A stretch of DNA of 64,000 nt, from positions 4,092,001 through 4,156,000 of the forward strand of contig NZ_JBDFMO010000001.1 of NCBI RefSeq assembly GCF_047238305.1, in the 5' to 3' direction. Both the position numbers and the translations under genes were made by a program. The stretch is from Ferdinandcohnia sp047238305 (GTDB taxonomy: Bacteria; Bacillota; Bacilli; Bacillales; Bacillaceae_L). Positions 1 through 8,229 of this stretch are shown here, piece by piece. Each line of letters opens with the position of its first letter. Within the stretch, counting starts at the first letter, position 1. The notes below the pieces were generated by a model. It had not been told where the DNA came from, did not search any database, and saw only the letters and a list, made by a program, of their open reading frames with translations.

Positions 1-379
1 TATCCTCGTCATAGCGATGACAATAAAAAACATCCACGTAATCTAAGTCCATGCGTTTTAAGCTTGCATGTACTTGCTCGATGATATGTTTTCTCGATAG
101 CCCCCTGTCGTTAGGTCCATCCCCCATCGCACCAAATGCTTTAGTGGTAATACAATAGGATTCCCGTCGGTACTCTTTTAACGCGCTAGCTAATATTCGT
201 TCCCCTTCACCACGCTCATAGACATTTGCGGAATCGAAAAAATTTATACCAAGTTCATATGCTTTATGAACGGTTTTCGCTGCCATGTTTTCATCTACTG
301 TTTTACCAAAGGTTAACCAGCTACCTAAACTGATTTCACTTACCTTAAGCCCCGAGCGACCTAGCCTTCTATATTTCAT
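1..379 (-). CDS. Aldo/keto reductase, Kv-beta-like, 5' part only
   Basis: The gene runs off the left edge; only the first 126 codons are present. The reading begins MKYRRLGRSGLKVSE and contains DSANVYERGEGE and the stretch GLSRKHIIEQ, which are typical of the aldo/keto reductase branch related to voltage-gated potassium channel beta subunits. These are NADPH-dependent cytosolic oxidoreductases with a TIM-barrel fold; the Asp and Tyr of the catalytic set are in the DSANVY segment. The ATG at 379 is preceded by a GAGGAGGAGG ribosome binding site; the ATG five bases further upstream meets a stop at its third codon. Substrate cannot be inferred. The C-terminal half lies outside the window. Confidence 0.85.
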   Translation of the reverse strand, partial: MKYRRLGRSGLKVSEISLGSWLTFGKTVDENMAAKTVHKAYELGINFFDSANVYERGEGERILASALKEYRRESYCITTKAFGAMGDGPNDRGLSRKHIIEQVHASLKRMDLDYVDVFYCHRYDED

Positions 380-605
380 GTCATGCCTCCTCCTCACTTT
401 GCGAATACTGTCTTATCATTAAATTTATCAGAAATTTCAAACAAGGTAAAGCGCTACTCGAAAAATAAAACGTATAGATTTTTAACTTGTTTTTCCTAGA
501 TTATTTTTGAATTTTCACTTTACAAAAATGGAAAAAAGGTTTTTCATAGAGGAAAGGATTAAATCGACCTTTAATAGGTAAGTCAACAAAGGGGAAATAA
601 ATAAA

Positions 606-1838
606 ATGCTTGCAGCAAAAACACAGGCTACTCGTACAGAAGCAGATGCGAACAAAACGCTTTATGGAATTTTAGTTATCATCGGATTTTGTCATATGCT
701 GAATGACTCCATTCAAGCCATTATCCCAGCAATGTTTCCAATTTTAGAACGTTCCATGGGGTTAACATTTACCCAACTTGGATTAATCTCCTTCGCACTA
801 CAAATGACAGCTTCAGTTGCCCAACCAGTTGTTGGGTGGTATACAGATAAAAAACCATTTCCATATGCTTTGCCAATCGGCTTGACCTCCACCTTTTTTG
901 GAGTAATTGGATTGGCATTTGCACCTAACTTTATAACGATTATTCTTTCGGTTCTATTTATTGGGGTCGGATCTGCCGTATTTCATCCTGAGGGCTCCCG
1001 CGTTGCCTACATGGCGGCAGGTAACAGACGTGGATTGGCACAATCCATTTATCAGGTTGGAGGAAACTCAGGTCAGGCTCTTGCTCCAGTCATTACCGCA
1101 TTGATTCTCGTTCCACTCGGACAATTTGGGGCTATCTGGTTTTCGTTAGTTGCAGCACTTGCAGTTGGTTTACTTTTCTATATTGCGGGCTGGTATGCTC
1201 GAACTCTTAAAACAGTAGAGATTCAAAAGAAAGTGAAGAAAGCAGTATCTGCAGTACCAGGAAACATGAAAGCTATTAAACTAGCATTAGTTGTCCTTGT
1301 GCTTTTTGTTTTTGCACGGACTTGGTATATGTCAAGTATCACAAACTTTTACTCATTTTATGTCATTGAAAAATATGGATATACCATTTCACAAGCACAG
1401 ATCTATATTTTCCTATTCTTAGCAACTGGCGCACTTGGTACTTTCTTTGGAGGTCCACTTGCTGATAGATTTGGAAAACGAAATGTCATTATCGCATCCT
1501 TATTAGGAACCGCACCGTTAGCCTTAATCTTGCCTTTTGTCGGACCGCATATCGCAATAGTGCTCGTAACCGTGATTGGATTTATCTTATTATCAAGCTT
1601 TTCTGTTACCGTTGTATATGCACAAGAACTGATGCCTGGAAAAATCGGCATGGTGTCAGGGTTAATCGTCGGTCTTGCCTTCGGTATGGGGGCGATCGGG
1701 GGAGTCGCAATCGGTTCGATTATTGATGCGATTGGATTGACACCAACCATCATCATGATGGGCTTCCTTCCATTGCTTGGGATCATGGCCTTCTTATTGC
1801 CAACCGATCAGAAATTAAATGAATGGAATCATGCTTGA
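606..1838 (+). CDS. MFS exporter, fosmidomycin-resistance (Fsr) type
   Basis: 410 residues with about twelve hydrophobic helices. The segment FCHMLNDSIQAIIPAMFP near residue 30 and the stretch VFHPEGSRVAYMAAG near residue 125 are characteristic of the Fsr branch of the major facilitator superfamily, whose Escherichia coli member exports fosmidomycin. It sits in the cytoplasmic membrane and probably uses proton antiport. The GDRFGKRN-like loop (LADRFGKRN) between helices 8 and 9 is a standard MFS signature. An AAAGGGGAA site precedes the ATG and a clear terminator follows. It is transcribed alone. The natural substrate is unknown; the assignment to the family is firm, drug resistance is inference. 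Confidence 0.88.
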   Translation: MLAAKTQATRTEADANKTLYGILVIIGFCHMLNDSIQAIIPAMFPILERSMGLTFTQLGLISFALQMTASVAQPVVGWYTDKKPFPYALPIGLTSTFFGVIGLAFAPNFITIILSVLFIGVGSAVFHPEGSRVAYMAAGNRRGLAQSIYQVGGNSGQALAPVITALILVPLGQFGAIWFSLVAALAVGLLFYIAGWYARTLKTVEIQKKVKKAVSAVPGNMKAIKLALVVLVLFVFARTWYMSSITNFYSFYVIEKYGYTISQAQIYIFLFLATGALGTFFGGPLADRFGKRNVIIASLLGTAPLALILPFVGPHIAIVLVTVIGFILLSSFSVTVVYAQELMPGKIGMVSGLIVGLAFGMGAIGGVAIGSIIDAIGLTPTIIMMGFLPLLGIMAFLLPTDQKLNEWNHA

Positions 1839-1844
1839 TTTTGA

Positions 1845-1873
1845 AGGACGCTCACTTGGCGTCCTTTTTTTAT
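1845..1873 (+). terminator. Rho-independent terminator of the Fsr-type gene
   Basis: A short hairpin, AGGACGC then CTCACTT then GGCGTCCT, is followed by a run of seven T, directly after the stop codon of the exporter. Confidence 0.85.
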
Positions 1874-1963
1874 TTGGATTGAAAGTATATGCTTTGCTCA
1901 TCTTGTACAATTTTGACAAAAAAATAAACAACCCATATAGATGAATTGTTTGAGATTGCCCAT

Positions 1964-2218
1964 TTATGATTTGTAGCTGACTTTTTGAAGTGCGAAAAAT
2001 AACATAACTTTCTTTAAAAACTGACGAAAAAGTGAATGGTTTCGTTCTGCTGCTTCTGCTCGTTGATAGATATTTATAAGTTCATCAAGTTCTTGACTAC
2101 ATTCGATAGTTTCAATACTAGTAAACCCCGTACTATTAGCAATGGTGATCATTTCTTCTCTTTTTCTATTAATTTCGTCTAATAGTATCTGTTTGTAATC
2201 TACACCTCTGGTTTCCAA
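1964..2218 (-). CDS. Spo0E-family aspartyl-phosphate phosphatase
   Basis: About 84 residues. The segment SQELDELI (residues 41-48) matches the SxxLDxLI signature of Spo0E-type phosphatases, which remove phosphate from Spo0A~P and so delay sporulation. The family is a two-helix hairpin; residues 10-65 fit that. Longer than YnzD/YisI because of a basic aromatic C-terminal tail (residues 60-84). The open frame extends to a GTG at 2239, but the AAAGGAG site lies inside that extension, eight bases before the TTG at 2218, which is therefore preferred. A perfect Spo0A-box match lies 5' at 2441-2447. Cytosolic. Which phosphorelay member is the target is inferred from the family, not shown. Confidence 0.85.
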   Translation of the reverse strand: METRGVDYKQILLDEINRKREEMITIANSTGFTSIETIECSQELDELINIYQRAEAAERNHSLFRQFLKKVMLFFALQKVSYKS

Positions 2219-2482
2219 AACTTCCACTCCTTTATTCACACGTTAGGAGATACTAACGTCGTATACAACTATCGTAATCCAACCCATACTACCTTTGGTC
2301 GATGCACCTTAGTTGTTACTCTATGAATTATTACAAAATCTACTATTTATGTAAATAGATTCGCAAAAATAGACATTTTTTTCTTTGAAAATTTTACAAA
2401 ATTGTGTACGACATCGCTTACACCTCACTTTTCATGCTTTTTCGACAAAAAGAATTTTACAAAAATCGACATGATTTTCAAT
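2219..2482. promoter_or_regulatory. Upstream region of the Spo0E-like gene: dyad and 0A box
   Basis: No gene seen. It contains an 18-base dyad CGTTAG-GAGATA-CTAACG at 2241-2258, right at the 5' end of the Spo0E-like gene, and TTCGACA (reverse complement of the Spo0A box TGTCGAA) at 2441-2447. The dyad could be an operator or leader hairpin; the function of both is inference. Confidence 0.4.
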
Positions 2483-2513
2483 TTAAAAAACCTATAAGGA
2501 TAATCCTTATAGG
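2483..2513 (-). terminator. Terminator of the CBS/ACT protein gene
   Basis: Read on the minus strand: CCTATAAGGA, TT, TCCTTATAGG followed by TTTTTT, thirteen bases past the stop of the CBS gene. Confidence 0.85.
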
Positions 2514-2526
2514 TCAATGCATTGTT

Positions 2527-3156
2527 TTATTTAATTCGATCGATATGTGTAACGCGAAATTCTTTTTCTTCTAGTTTTCGTTTAACCTGCTGAATTTTTT
2601 CTTCGCCAAGAGAACCAGGTAGATTTAAAATAATGCGGCGAAGATATTTTTCACCATTATCTAGCGTGAGCATGCCATCTATATTGATATCACTGATGAG
2701 GGATACAAGTTCTTTAATTGCACCTTTATGTTCAATCGTAGCGATGGTTAGCGTATATCCACCCGTTTTCATTCCAAAAGAGTCCTCAAGAACATCCATG
2801 ACATTTGCATGTGTGATGATTCCCTGAAACTCCATTTCCGTATTCAATACTGCAATAAATGGCAGACGACGAATCGTTAAAAACGTCTTAAAAAAGGAAT
2901 CTTCCTCGTAAATGAATGCATCCTTGCTTTCAACAAGTGTAGATATACTCGCACTCGCATCTCCATTTTTTTCGTATAAATACTCTAAGATGTCCACCTT
3001 ATAAATTAATCCTTCAAAAACAGTACCATCTTTTGACAATACAGGAACTGAGCGAAATCCTGTATCATTTAAAAGTTGCAGGGCTTGTTGAACGGTGTAA
3101 TTGTTATCACAATACTTCACATCTGGTTTTTGGACAAAATTATAGCGTATTTTCAT
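2527..3156 (-). CDS. cbpA: CBS-pair and ACT-like protein, CbpA-type c-di-AMP sensor
   Basis: 209 residues from the ATG at 3156, chosen because GAGGAGTGGAG lies just upstream; an open extension to 3249 has no such site. Residues about 1-130 form two CBS motifs (e.g. GFRSVPVLSKDG, FQGIITHANVMDVL), residues about 138-209 an ACT-like domain (TIATIEHKGAIKELVSLIS). This order and length match the cyclic di-AMP-binding protein CbpA of Listeria and its Bacillus relatives. Such proteins signal nucleotide levels to partners in the cytosol; CbpA has been linked to the (p)ppGpp synthetase. Monocistronic with its own terminator. Binding of c-di-AMP here is inferred from architecture alone. Confidence 0.75.
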   Translation of the reverse strand: MKIRYNFVQKPDVKYCDNNYTVQQALQLLNDTGFRSVPVLSKDGTVFEGLIYKVDILEYLYEKNGDASASISTLVESKDAFIYEEDSFFKTFLTIRRLPFIAVLNTEMEFQGIITHANVMDVLEDSFGMKTGGYTLTIATIEHKGAIKELVSLISDINIDGMLTLDNGEKYLRRIILNLPGSLGEEKIQQVKRKLEEKEFRVTHIDRIK

Positions 3157-3389
3157 TTTCTCCACTCCTCTTTCATATAGAAGAATTCCTTCAATATCTT
3201 TATTATATGCATATAAAAGGCCGTAATCTAATGAACAAAAATGTAACATATTTATTGATCAATGTAAAGAATATTCTTACTATTTAAGTTCAAAAAAAGA
3301 CTTAATGGAAAAAGCTCCATAAAGCTCTTTAAACTTTCCATCTTCAGCTCTGAGTCACGACAGAAATTAATTTTCTTACCATACATTTT

Positions 3390-4568
3390 TTATAAATTAA
3401 ACAAATTCAACTTTTTGATACGGTTTGCGGCTTCAACTAATCTATCTTCGTCCGTTAAAAGGCCGACGCGAACATAACGGTCACCATACTCACCGAATCC
3501 AACCCCTGGTGCAACAGCAACATGGGCTTTTTCAAGTAATAAATCAGCAAAACTAATAGATGTGTATCCTTCAGGTACTGGTAGCCATGCGAAGAAAGAA
3601 CCTGCAGGCGCTTTTACATCCCACCCAATGTCCTGAAGTGCACCGATGAAGGCATTTCGTCTTGATTCGTATTTATCTACTAGTTCCTTTACACAGTTCT
3701 GTGACTCGGTTAGCGCTGCTGCTGCCGCTGCTTGAATCGGACTAAACAAACTGACATACATATGGTCTTGAATGAGATTTAGAGCTTCGATTACGCTTGG
3801 GTTTCCAACCGCAAAACCAATTCTCCAGCCCGCCATGTTATATGTCTTTGAAAGTGTGTAAATTTCGATTCCAATATCCTTTGCACCGTCGATTGCTAAG
3901 AAACTGATTGGTTTTTTCCCTTCAAATCCAATTGCACCATATGCAAAATCATGCACGACACAAATATCATGTTCTTTTGCTAAGGAGATGGTTTCTTCAA
4001 AAAATTCGTTTGTCGCTATTGCCCCGGTTGGGTTATTAGGATAATTTAAAAACATGACTTTTGCTTTTTCAAGCTTTTCCGATTCAAGTTCTGAGTAGTC
4101 AGGTAAAAAGGCATTTTCCTCTTTCAGTGGCATATAAGCCATTTCTGCTCGAGCAAGTTCAACTCCTGACCAATAATCGGGATACCCAGGATCCGGAACT
4201 AACGCTATATCGCCTGGATTTAATAGGCATTGTGGAATCTCAACTAATCCTGCCTTCCCTCCAAAAAGAATCGCAACCTCTGTATCTGGATCAAGTTCAA
4301 CTCCATATTCACGTTGATAAAATTCTGCTGCTGCTTTCTTCAAGAAAGAATGTCCACGAAACGGAGAATATTTATGAAATTTCGGTTGGTCTGCGCCCTT
4401 TTTTAATGCCTCAACGATATGCTGTGGCGTTGGCTGATCTGGATTTCCCTGACCTAAATTTATGACATCGTGTCCCTCGGCAACAACCTTGTTCACCTTT
4501 GCAACAAGTGAAGCGAAAAACTGTTTTGGTAAGTTTTGCAGAATTTCAGATTGTTCGAAAATTTTCAT
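3390..4568 (-). CDS. mtnE: Methionine-salvage aminotransferase MtnE
   Basis: 392 residues, class-I/II PLP aminotransferase. PLP is bound by Lys241 in TLSKTYNMAGWRIGF; Asn178 (NYPNNPTG) and Asp207 (VHDFAYG) are the other standard contacts. The N-terminal run INLGQGNPDQPTP and the whole sequence resemble Bacillus MtnE (YkrV), which transaminates 2-oxo-4-methylthiobutyrate to methionine with glutamine or other donors, the last step of 5'-methylthioadenosine recycling. It is divergent from mtnU, the omega-amidase that disposes of the 2-oxoglutaramate made when glutamine is the donor, which supports the call. The AAGAAGGTG site precedes the ATG. No S-box leader was seen in the 86-base divergent region. 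Confidence 0.9.
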   Translation of the reverse strand: MKIFEQSEILQNLPKQFFASLVAKVNKVVAEGHDVINLGQGNPDQPTPQHIVEALKKGADQPKFHKYSPFRGHSFLKKAAAEFYQREYGVELDPDTEVAILFGGKAGLVEIPQCLLNPGDIALVPDPGYPDYWSGVELARAEMAYMPLKEENAFLPDYSELESEKLEKAKVMFLNYPNNPTGAIATNEFFEETISLAKEHDICVVHDFAYGAIGFEGKKPISFLAIDGAKDIGIEIYTLSKTYNMAGWRIGFAVGNPSVIEALNLIQDHMYVSLFSPIQAAAAAALTESQNCVKELVDKYESRRNAFIGALQDIGWDVKAPAGSFFAWLPVPEGYTSISFADLLLEKAHVAVAPGVGFGEYGDRYVRVGLLTDEDRLVEAANRIKKLNLFNL

Positions 4569-4654
4569 GTATACACCTTCTTCAAAATACTTGAAATACT
4601 AGTCTAATATCATATATTGTTACTTGTAAAGTATCATTTCAGAGGAGGATCTCA

Positions 4655-5443
4655 ATGAATCTAAAAATTGCATGTATTCAGTATGATATCCAATTTGGAA
4701 AACCGCAAGAAAATTTTGAACTTATTTCTAAAGAAATCGAAAAAACAATGAATCAGGATACACCCGATATTATTGTCCTTCCAGAGCTTTGGACAACTGG
4801 GTATGACTTAACGAGATTAGATGAAATTGCCGATGTTAACGGAAATGAAGCGAATGCTTTTATCAGGGATTTAGCAAAAAAATATTCTGTTAATATTGTA
4901 GCAGGCTCGATTGCCAAAAAGACTGAACATGGCGTAACAAACACAATGTTTGTTTTTAATCGAGAAGGAGAAATAATCAGTGAATACAGTAAGCTCCACC
5001 TCTTCCAGCTCATGGATGAGCATTTATATTTACAGGCTGGGGAAGCAAAAGGTGATTTCACCATTGAAAATATACCAGCTGCCGGAGTTATCTGCTATGA
5101 CATTCGTTTCCCTGAATGGATTCGCGCACATACAACAAGTGGGGCAGAAATTTTATTCGTGGTAGCAGAATGGCCACTTCCTCGCCTCGAGCATTGGCGT
5201 ACCTTACTCCTAAGCCGCGCAATTGAAAATCAATGCTATGTTGTTGCTTGTAACAGTGTTGGAAGCAACCCTGATAATGTATTTGGCGGTCATTCCATGA
5301 TTATCGATCCTTGGGGAACAATTATTGCCGAAGCAGATACAGAAAGCGCAACATTAGTTGGGGAAATTGACCTTAGCAAGGTACAAGAAGTGAGAAAGCA
5401 AATTCCGATTTTTCAAGATCGCCGACCGGATTTTTATCAATAA
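4655..5443 (+). CDS. mtnU: Carbon-nitrogen hydrolase MtnU (omega-amidase type)
   Basis: 262 residues, nitrilase superfamily. The catalytic triad is visible as Glu44 (LPELW), Lys113 (YSKLHLF) and Cys147 (GVICYDIRFPE). The sequence resembles Bacillus MtnU (YkrU), thought to hydrolyse alpha-ketoglutaramate or its methylthio analogue to the 2-oxoacid and ammonia, pulling MtnE transamination forward. It is divergent from mtnE with 86 bases between, so the pair probably shares a promoter region. RBS AGAGGAGG, ATG start, strong terminator after the stop. Cytosolic. Family call is firm, substrate is from homology. Confidence 0.88.
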   Translation: MNLKIACIQYDIQFGKPQENFELISKEIEKTMNQDTPDIIVLPELWTTGYDLTRLDEIADVNGNEANAFIRDLAKKYSVNIVAGSIAKKTEHGVTNTMFVFNREGEIISEYSKLHLFQLMDEHLYLQAGEAKGDFTIENIPAAGVICYDIRFPEWIRAHTTSGAEILFVVAEWPLPRLEHWRTLLLSRAIENQCYVVACNSVGSNPDNVFGGHSMIIDPWGTIIAEADTESATLVGEIDLSKVQEVRKQIPIFQDRRPDFYQ

Positions 5444-5468
5444 ATCAAATACCCGGAGGCTTATAAAG

Positions 5469-5499
5469 AAATCCAGTGTGGCCCACACTGGATTTTTTT
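5469..5499 (+). terminator. Terminator of mtnU
   Basis: A strong inverted repeat, AATCCAGTGTG with CACACTGGATT, ends in seven T about 25 bases after the mtnU stop. Confidence 0.9.
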
Positions 5500-5524
5500 C
5501 GGATAGGCTGGTCTATCGATCTTA

Positions 5525-5644
5525 ATTTGATTCTATCGACTTTATTTCGATTCTATCGTTTTCAATTTGATTCTATCGACTTTATTTCGATTCTATCGTT
5601 TTCAATTTGATTCTATCGACTTTATTTCCATTCTATAGATTTTA
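5525..5644. repeat. Tandem 40-base repeat, three copies, with 20-base subperiod
   Basis: Units 5525-5564, 5565-5604 and 5605-5644. The first two are identical and the third diverges at its end. Each unit is two related 20-base halves sharing the core GATTCTATCG. It lies between two convergent genes and has no coding potential. Confidence 0.9.
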
Positions 5645-5667
5645 GCAAAGTCAAAAACTTGCCCCGA

Positions 5668-6156
5668 TCAAAACACACCTTCTAATTCCAACAACTTTTC
5701 TTTTAAGTCCGTTCTTGTGCCAGTATATCCTGTTAGTGATTTGTCCTTTCCAATTACACGGTGACATGGTACAACAATTGGGATCGGATTTTTACGATTT
5801 GCCTGTCCGACTGCACGAACGGCCTTAGGATTATCAATTGCATTTGCAATATCCGCATAACAACGAGTTTCACCGTAAGGAATATGTAAAAGTTCATTCC
5901 AAACCTTCTCTTGAAAAGCTGTTCCGCTAAACTTAATTGGAAAGCTAAATGTTTTGCGTTCCCCTTTAAAATATTCGTCCAGTTGTTTTTTTATTTCAAT
6001 AAGGACTTCATCATCAGGTGCATAAGTAACATCATATTTTTTACTAACCTGGGCCCAGTCGTCTTCTGATAATGAGATATCAAGCAACTCAGTTTCGCCC
6101 GCGAGGATATAAATTTTACCAAAAATATTCGTCTGCATGTCACTATATTTATACAT
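5668..6156 (-). CDS. ogt: Methylated-DNA-protein cysteine methyltransferase
   Basis: 162 residues from the ATG at 6156, which follows AGAAGGGAG; the open frame runs eight codons further but its ATG has no site. The active-site motif IVVPCHRVIG places the methyl-accepting Cys at residue 131, and GQANRKNPIPI just before it is the Asn-hinge. The protein repairs O6-methylguanine by irreversible transfer of the alkyl group to itself, in the cytosol. The DNA-binding helix (residues about 105-120, with the Arg finger in AVRAVGQANR) is intact. It is convergent with mtnU across a minisatellite. In Bacillus subtilis ogt likewise sits near mtn genes, from memory. Confidence 0.9.
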   Translation of the reverse strand: MYKYSDMQTNIFGKIYILAGETELLDISLSEDDWAQVSKKYDVTYAPDDEVLIEIKKQLDEYFKGERKTFSFPIKFSGTAFQEKVWNELLHIPYGETRCYADIANAIDNPKAVRAVGQANRKNPIPIVVPCHRVIGKDKSLTGYTGTRTDLKEKLLELEGVF

Positions 6157-6267
6157 CAAAAACGCTCCCTTCTCTTTCATTTATTTTACTAGACCTTTTC
6201 ATATTTTGGTATGTATAATCTGTAAAAAAGGAATGCCAGCACTCTTCTACGAGCACTGGCTATTTGA

Positions 6268-8028
6268 CTACAGTTTAAATTTACTAATCATTGTATTCAG
6301 TCTGCTTGATAAATCTGACAAAAGTTCGGAGTGATCTGAGATTGTTTCCATTGAACTATTTGTTTGCTGTACAGAGGCAGAGGTTTGTTCAATTCCAGCT
6401 GCAGATTGTTCAGAAACTGCTGCAATGTTATCAATTGATAAATTGATCTCGACCGTACTGCCTGCGATAATTTCTAGATTTTCAGAAATGCTCCGGATGC
6501 GTTCAACCATGGCGGTAACCGCACCGTGGATATCCTCAAACGTTTGACCTGTCACTTGAATTTGCTTTGCCCCTTCATCCACCTGGCTATAACCATCAAG
6601 TAAAACGCGGGCAACAGAATTCGATTCTTGTTGAATGCTGTTAACAATTTCGGTTATGTCTTTTACTGAATGAGATACTTGTTCAGCTAGCTTTCGAACT
6701 TCATCAGCTACAACAGCAAATCCTCTTCCATGTTCCCCAGCACGAGCAGCCTCAATTGCGGCATTAAGAGCCAAAAGATTGGTTTGATCCGCAATATCAC
6801 GAATGACTTTGACAAGAGTAGAGATTTGCTTCGTTTGTTCATCGAGTCCTTTCACCTTTTCCACGGAATATTCCATGATGCTGTTAATTTTATTCATTTG
6901 CTCTGTTGACGCATTCATGAATTCATGACCTTTTTTCGTCATTTCCAAAACATTTTGTGATGACTCATTAATTTGACTTCCATTTTGGTTAGCCGATTGG
7001 ATTTTTCCAGCATATTCCTCCATCATTTTTGCTAATTGCGTCGACGAATGTGCTTGTTCCTCAGCCCCTGTTGACAGTTCTTGGACAGTAGAAGCAATTT
7101 GCTGACTCGCTGCCTTCACCTCGCTTGAAGAAATCATTAATTCAGAACTCTTTGAAGCCACTTGGTCAGAGACAGTTGTTATTTCACGTATCATTGAACG
7201 AAGACTCGCATTCATAACATTTAATGATTTGCTCAACAACCCGATTTCATCCTGTCCTTTAACATCAATCTCATCGACCTTCAGGTTCCCATCGGCAATA
7301 CGATTTGAAACGATAACTAATTTTTTGAGCTGTTTACCAATACTGCGACCGATAATGACTAGGCTCAATATGGCAATAATTGTTGATGCCACAATTGAAA
7401 CAAGTAAAACGACAATCGTTCCGGAAACATTTGAGTTTGCCGCTGTTATCGAACGATCACTTTTCACTTTTATATTGGCCCGTAGCTGATCCAATTGTCG
7501 GACAGTATCTTTAATTATTTGCTCTGCTTCTTGGCTAGATTCAATTGAACTTAGCTTATCTGCTGATACAACAGCTGGAAAAACTTTATCATCAAACAAA
7601 GTAGTGAGTTTTTGTTTATTTTCACCAACTTTGTTATAGAGCTGAAGCTCAATTGTTGTGAGGGACGGTTTTAGTTCCTCTGATAATTCATCATATTGTT
7701 TACTTAAATCTTGAAAGGCCGTCACATGCTTGCCATTGCTGTCTTGTATGTAAATACTAATCTCACTTCCTAGTTGATTGAAAACGCTCGCTATCTCAGT
7801 AATTAGAATTGATTGATCTCCGCTTTTCTTCACTTCTTCCATTTCATTGCTAATAGTAAAGAGCTGTATGAAAATAATTAAAGCTGATAAACAAAATAGT
7901 AGAATAGTAAATGTAAAGGCCACACCATATTTATAACCTATCTTTAAGTTATGCCACCAACCCGTTAGTTTAAATGGTGACTTTTTACGTATTGTCTTTT
8001 CCCCTTTTTTTCTTTTTGACCCCTTCAA
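6268..8028 (-). CDS. Methyl-accepting chemotaxis protein
   Basis: 586 residues. Order: basic cytoplasmic leader (1-33), transmembrane helix about 35-55, extracellular four-helix-type sensor (56-203), second membrane helix about 205-228, HAMP (about 228-282), then a long signalling coiled coil. The hairpin tip that contacts CheA/CheW is IADQTNLLALNAAIEAARAG. Start is TTG at 8028, seven bases after AAAGGGGG. The ligand cannot be told from the sensor domain. A perfect Spo0A-box sequence (TGTCGAA) lies near 8147 in the divergent region shared with the radical SAM gene. No chemotaxis partner genes are next to it, as is usual for Bacillus receptors. Confidence 0.92.
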   Translation of the reverse strand: MKGSKRKKGEKTIRKKSPFKLTGWWHNLKIGYKYGVAFTFTILLFCLSALIIFIQLFTISNEMEEVKKSGDQSILITEIASVFNQLGSEISIYIQDSNGKHVTAFQDLSKQYDELSEELKPSLTTIELQLYNKVGENKQKLTTLFDDKVFPAVVSADKLSSIESSQEAEQIIKDTVRQLDQLRANIKVKSDRSITAANSNVSGTIVVLLVSIVASTIIAILSLVIIGRSIGKQLKKLVIVSNRIADGNLKVDEIDVKGQDEIGLLSKSLNVMNASLRSMIREITTVSDQVASKSSELMISSSEVKAASQQIASTVQELSTGAEEQAHSSTQLAKMMEEYAGKIQSANQNGSQINESSQNVLEMTKKGHEFMNASTEQMNKINSIMEYSVEKVKGLDEQTKQISTLVKVIRDIADQTNLLALNAAIEAARAGEHGRGFAVVADEVRKLAEQVSHSVKDITEIVNSIQQESNSVARVLLDGYSQVDEGAKQIQVTGQTFEDIHGAVTAMVERIRSISENLEIIAGSTVEINLSIDNIAAVSEQSAAGIEQTSASVQQTNSSMETISDHSELLSDLSSRLNTMISKFKL

Positions 8029-8229
8029 TCTTCTGCCCCCTTTATTAACCTATCTCTCTCTTTTTGAAGCACCTTAAATAAAATCGCTTTCACTAATCCT
8101 TATTATAGAGGAAATTGTCACACTTTGAAATAAATTCTGTTAATTTGTCGAAGAAAAACTTCCGGTATTTGGTTCGTCTCTCCCCATGTGGTAAAATATA
8201 TTAGTTAATCACAATTAAGGAGCAAGAGA

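Noticed and set aside
4569..4654. SAM (S-box) riboswitch expected ahead of mtn genes.
   Set aside because: The 86-base divergent region is too short and lacks the S-box core.
5525..5644. Tandem repeat examined as a CRISPR array.
   Set aside because: Units abut with no spacers of unique sequence, and no cas genes are present.
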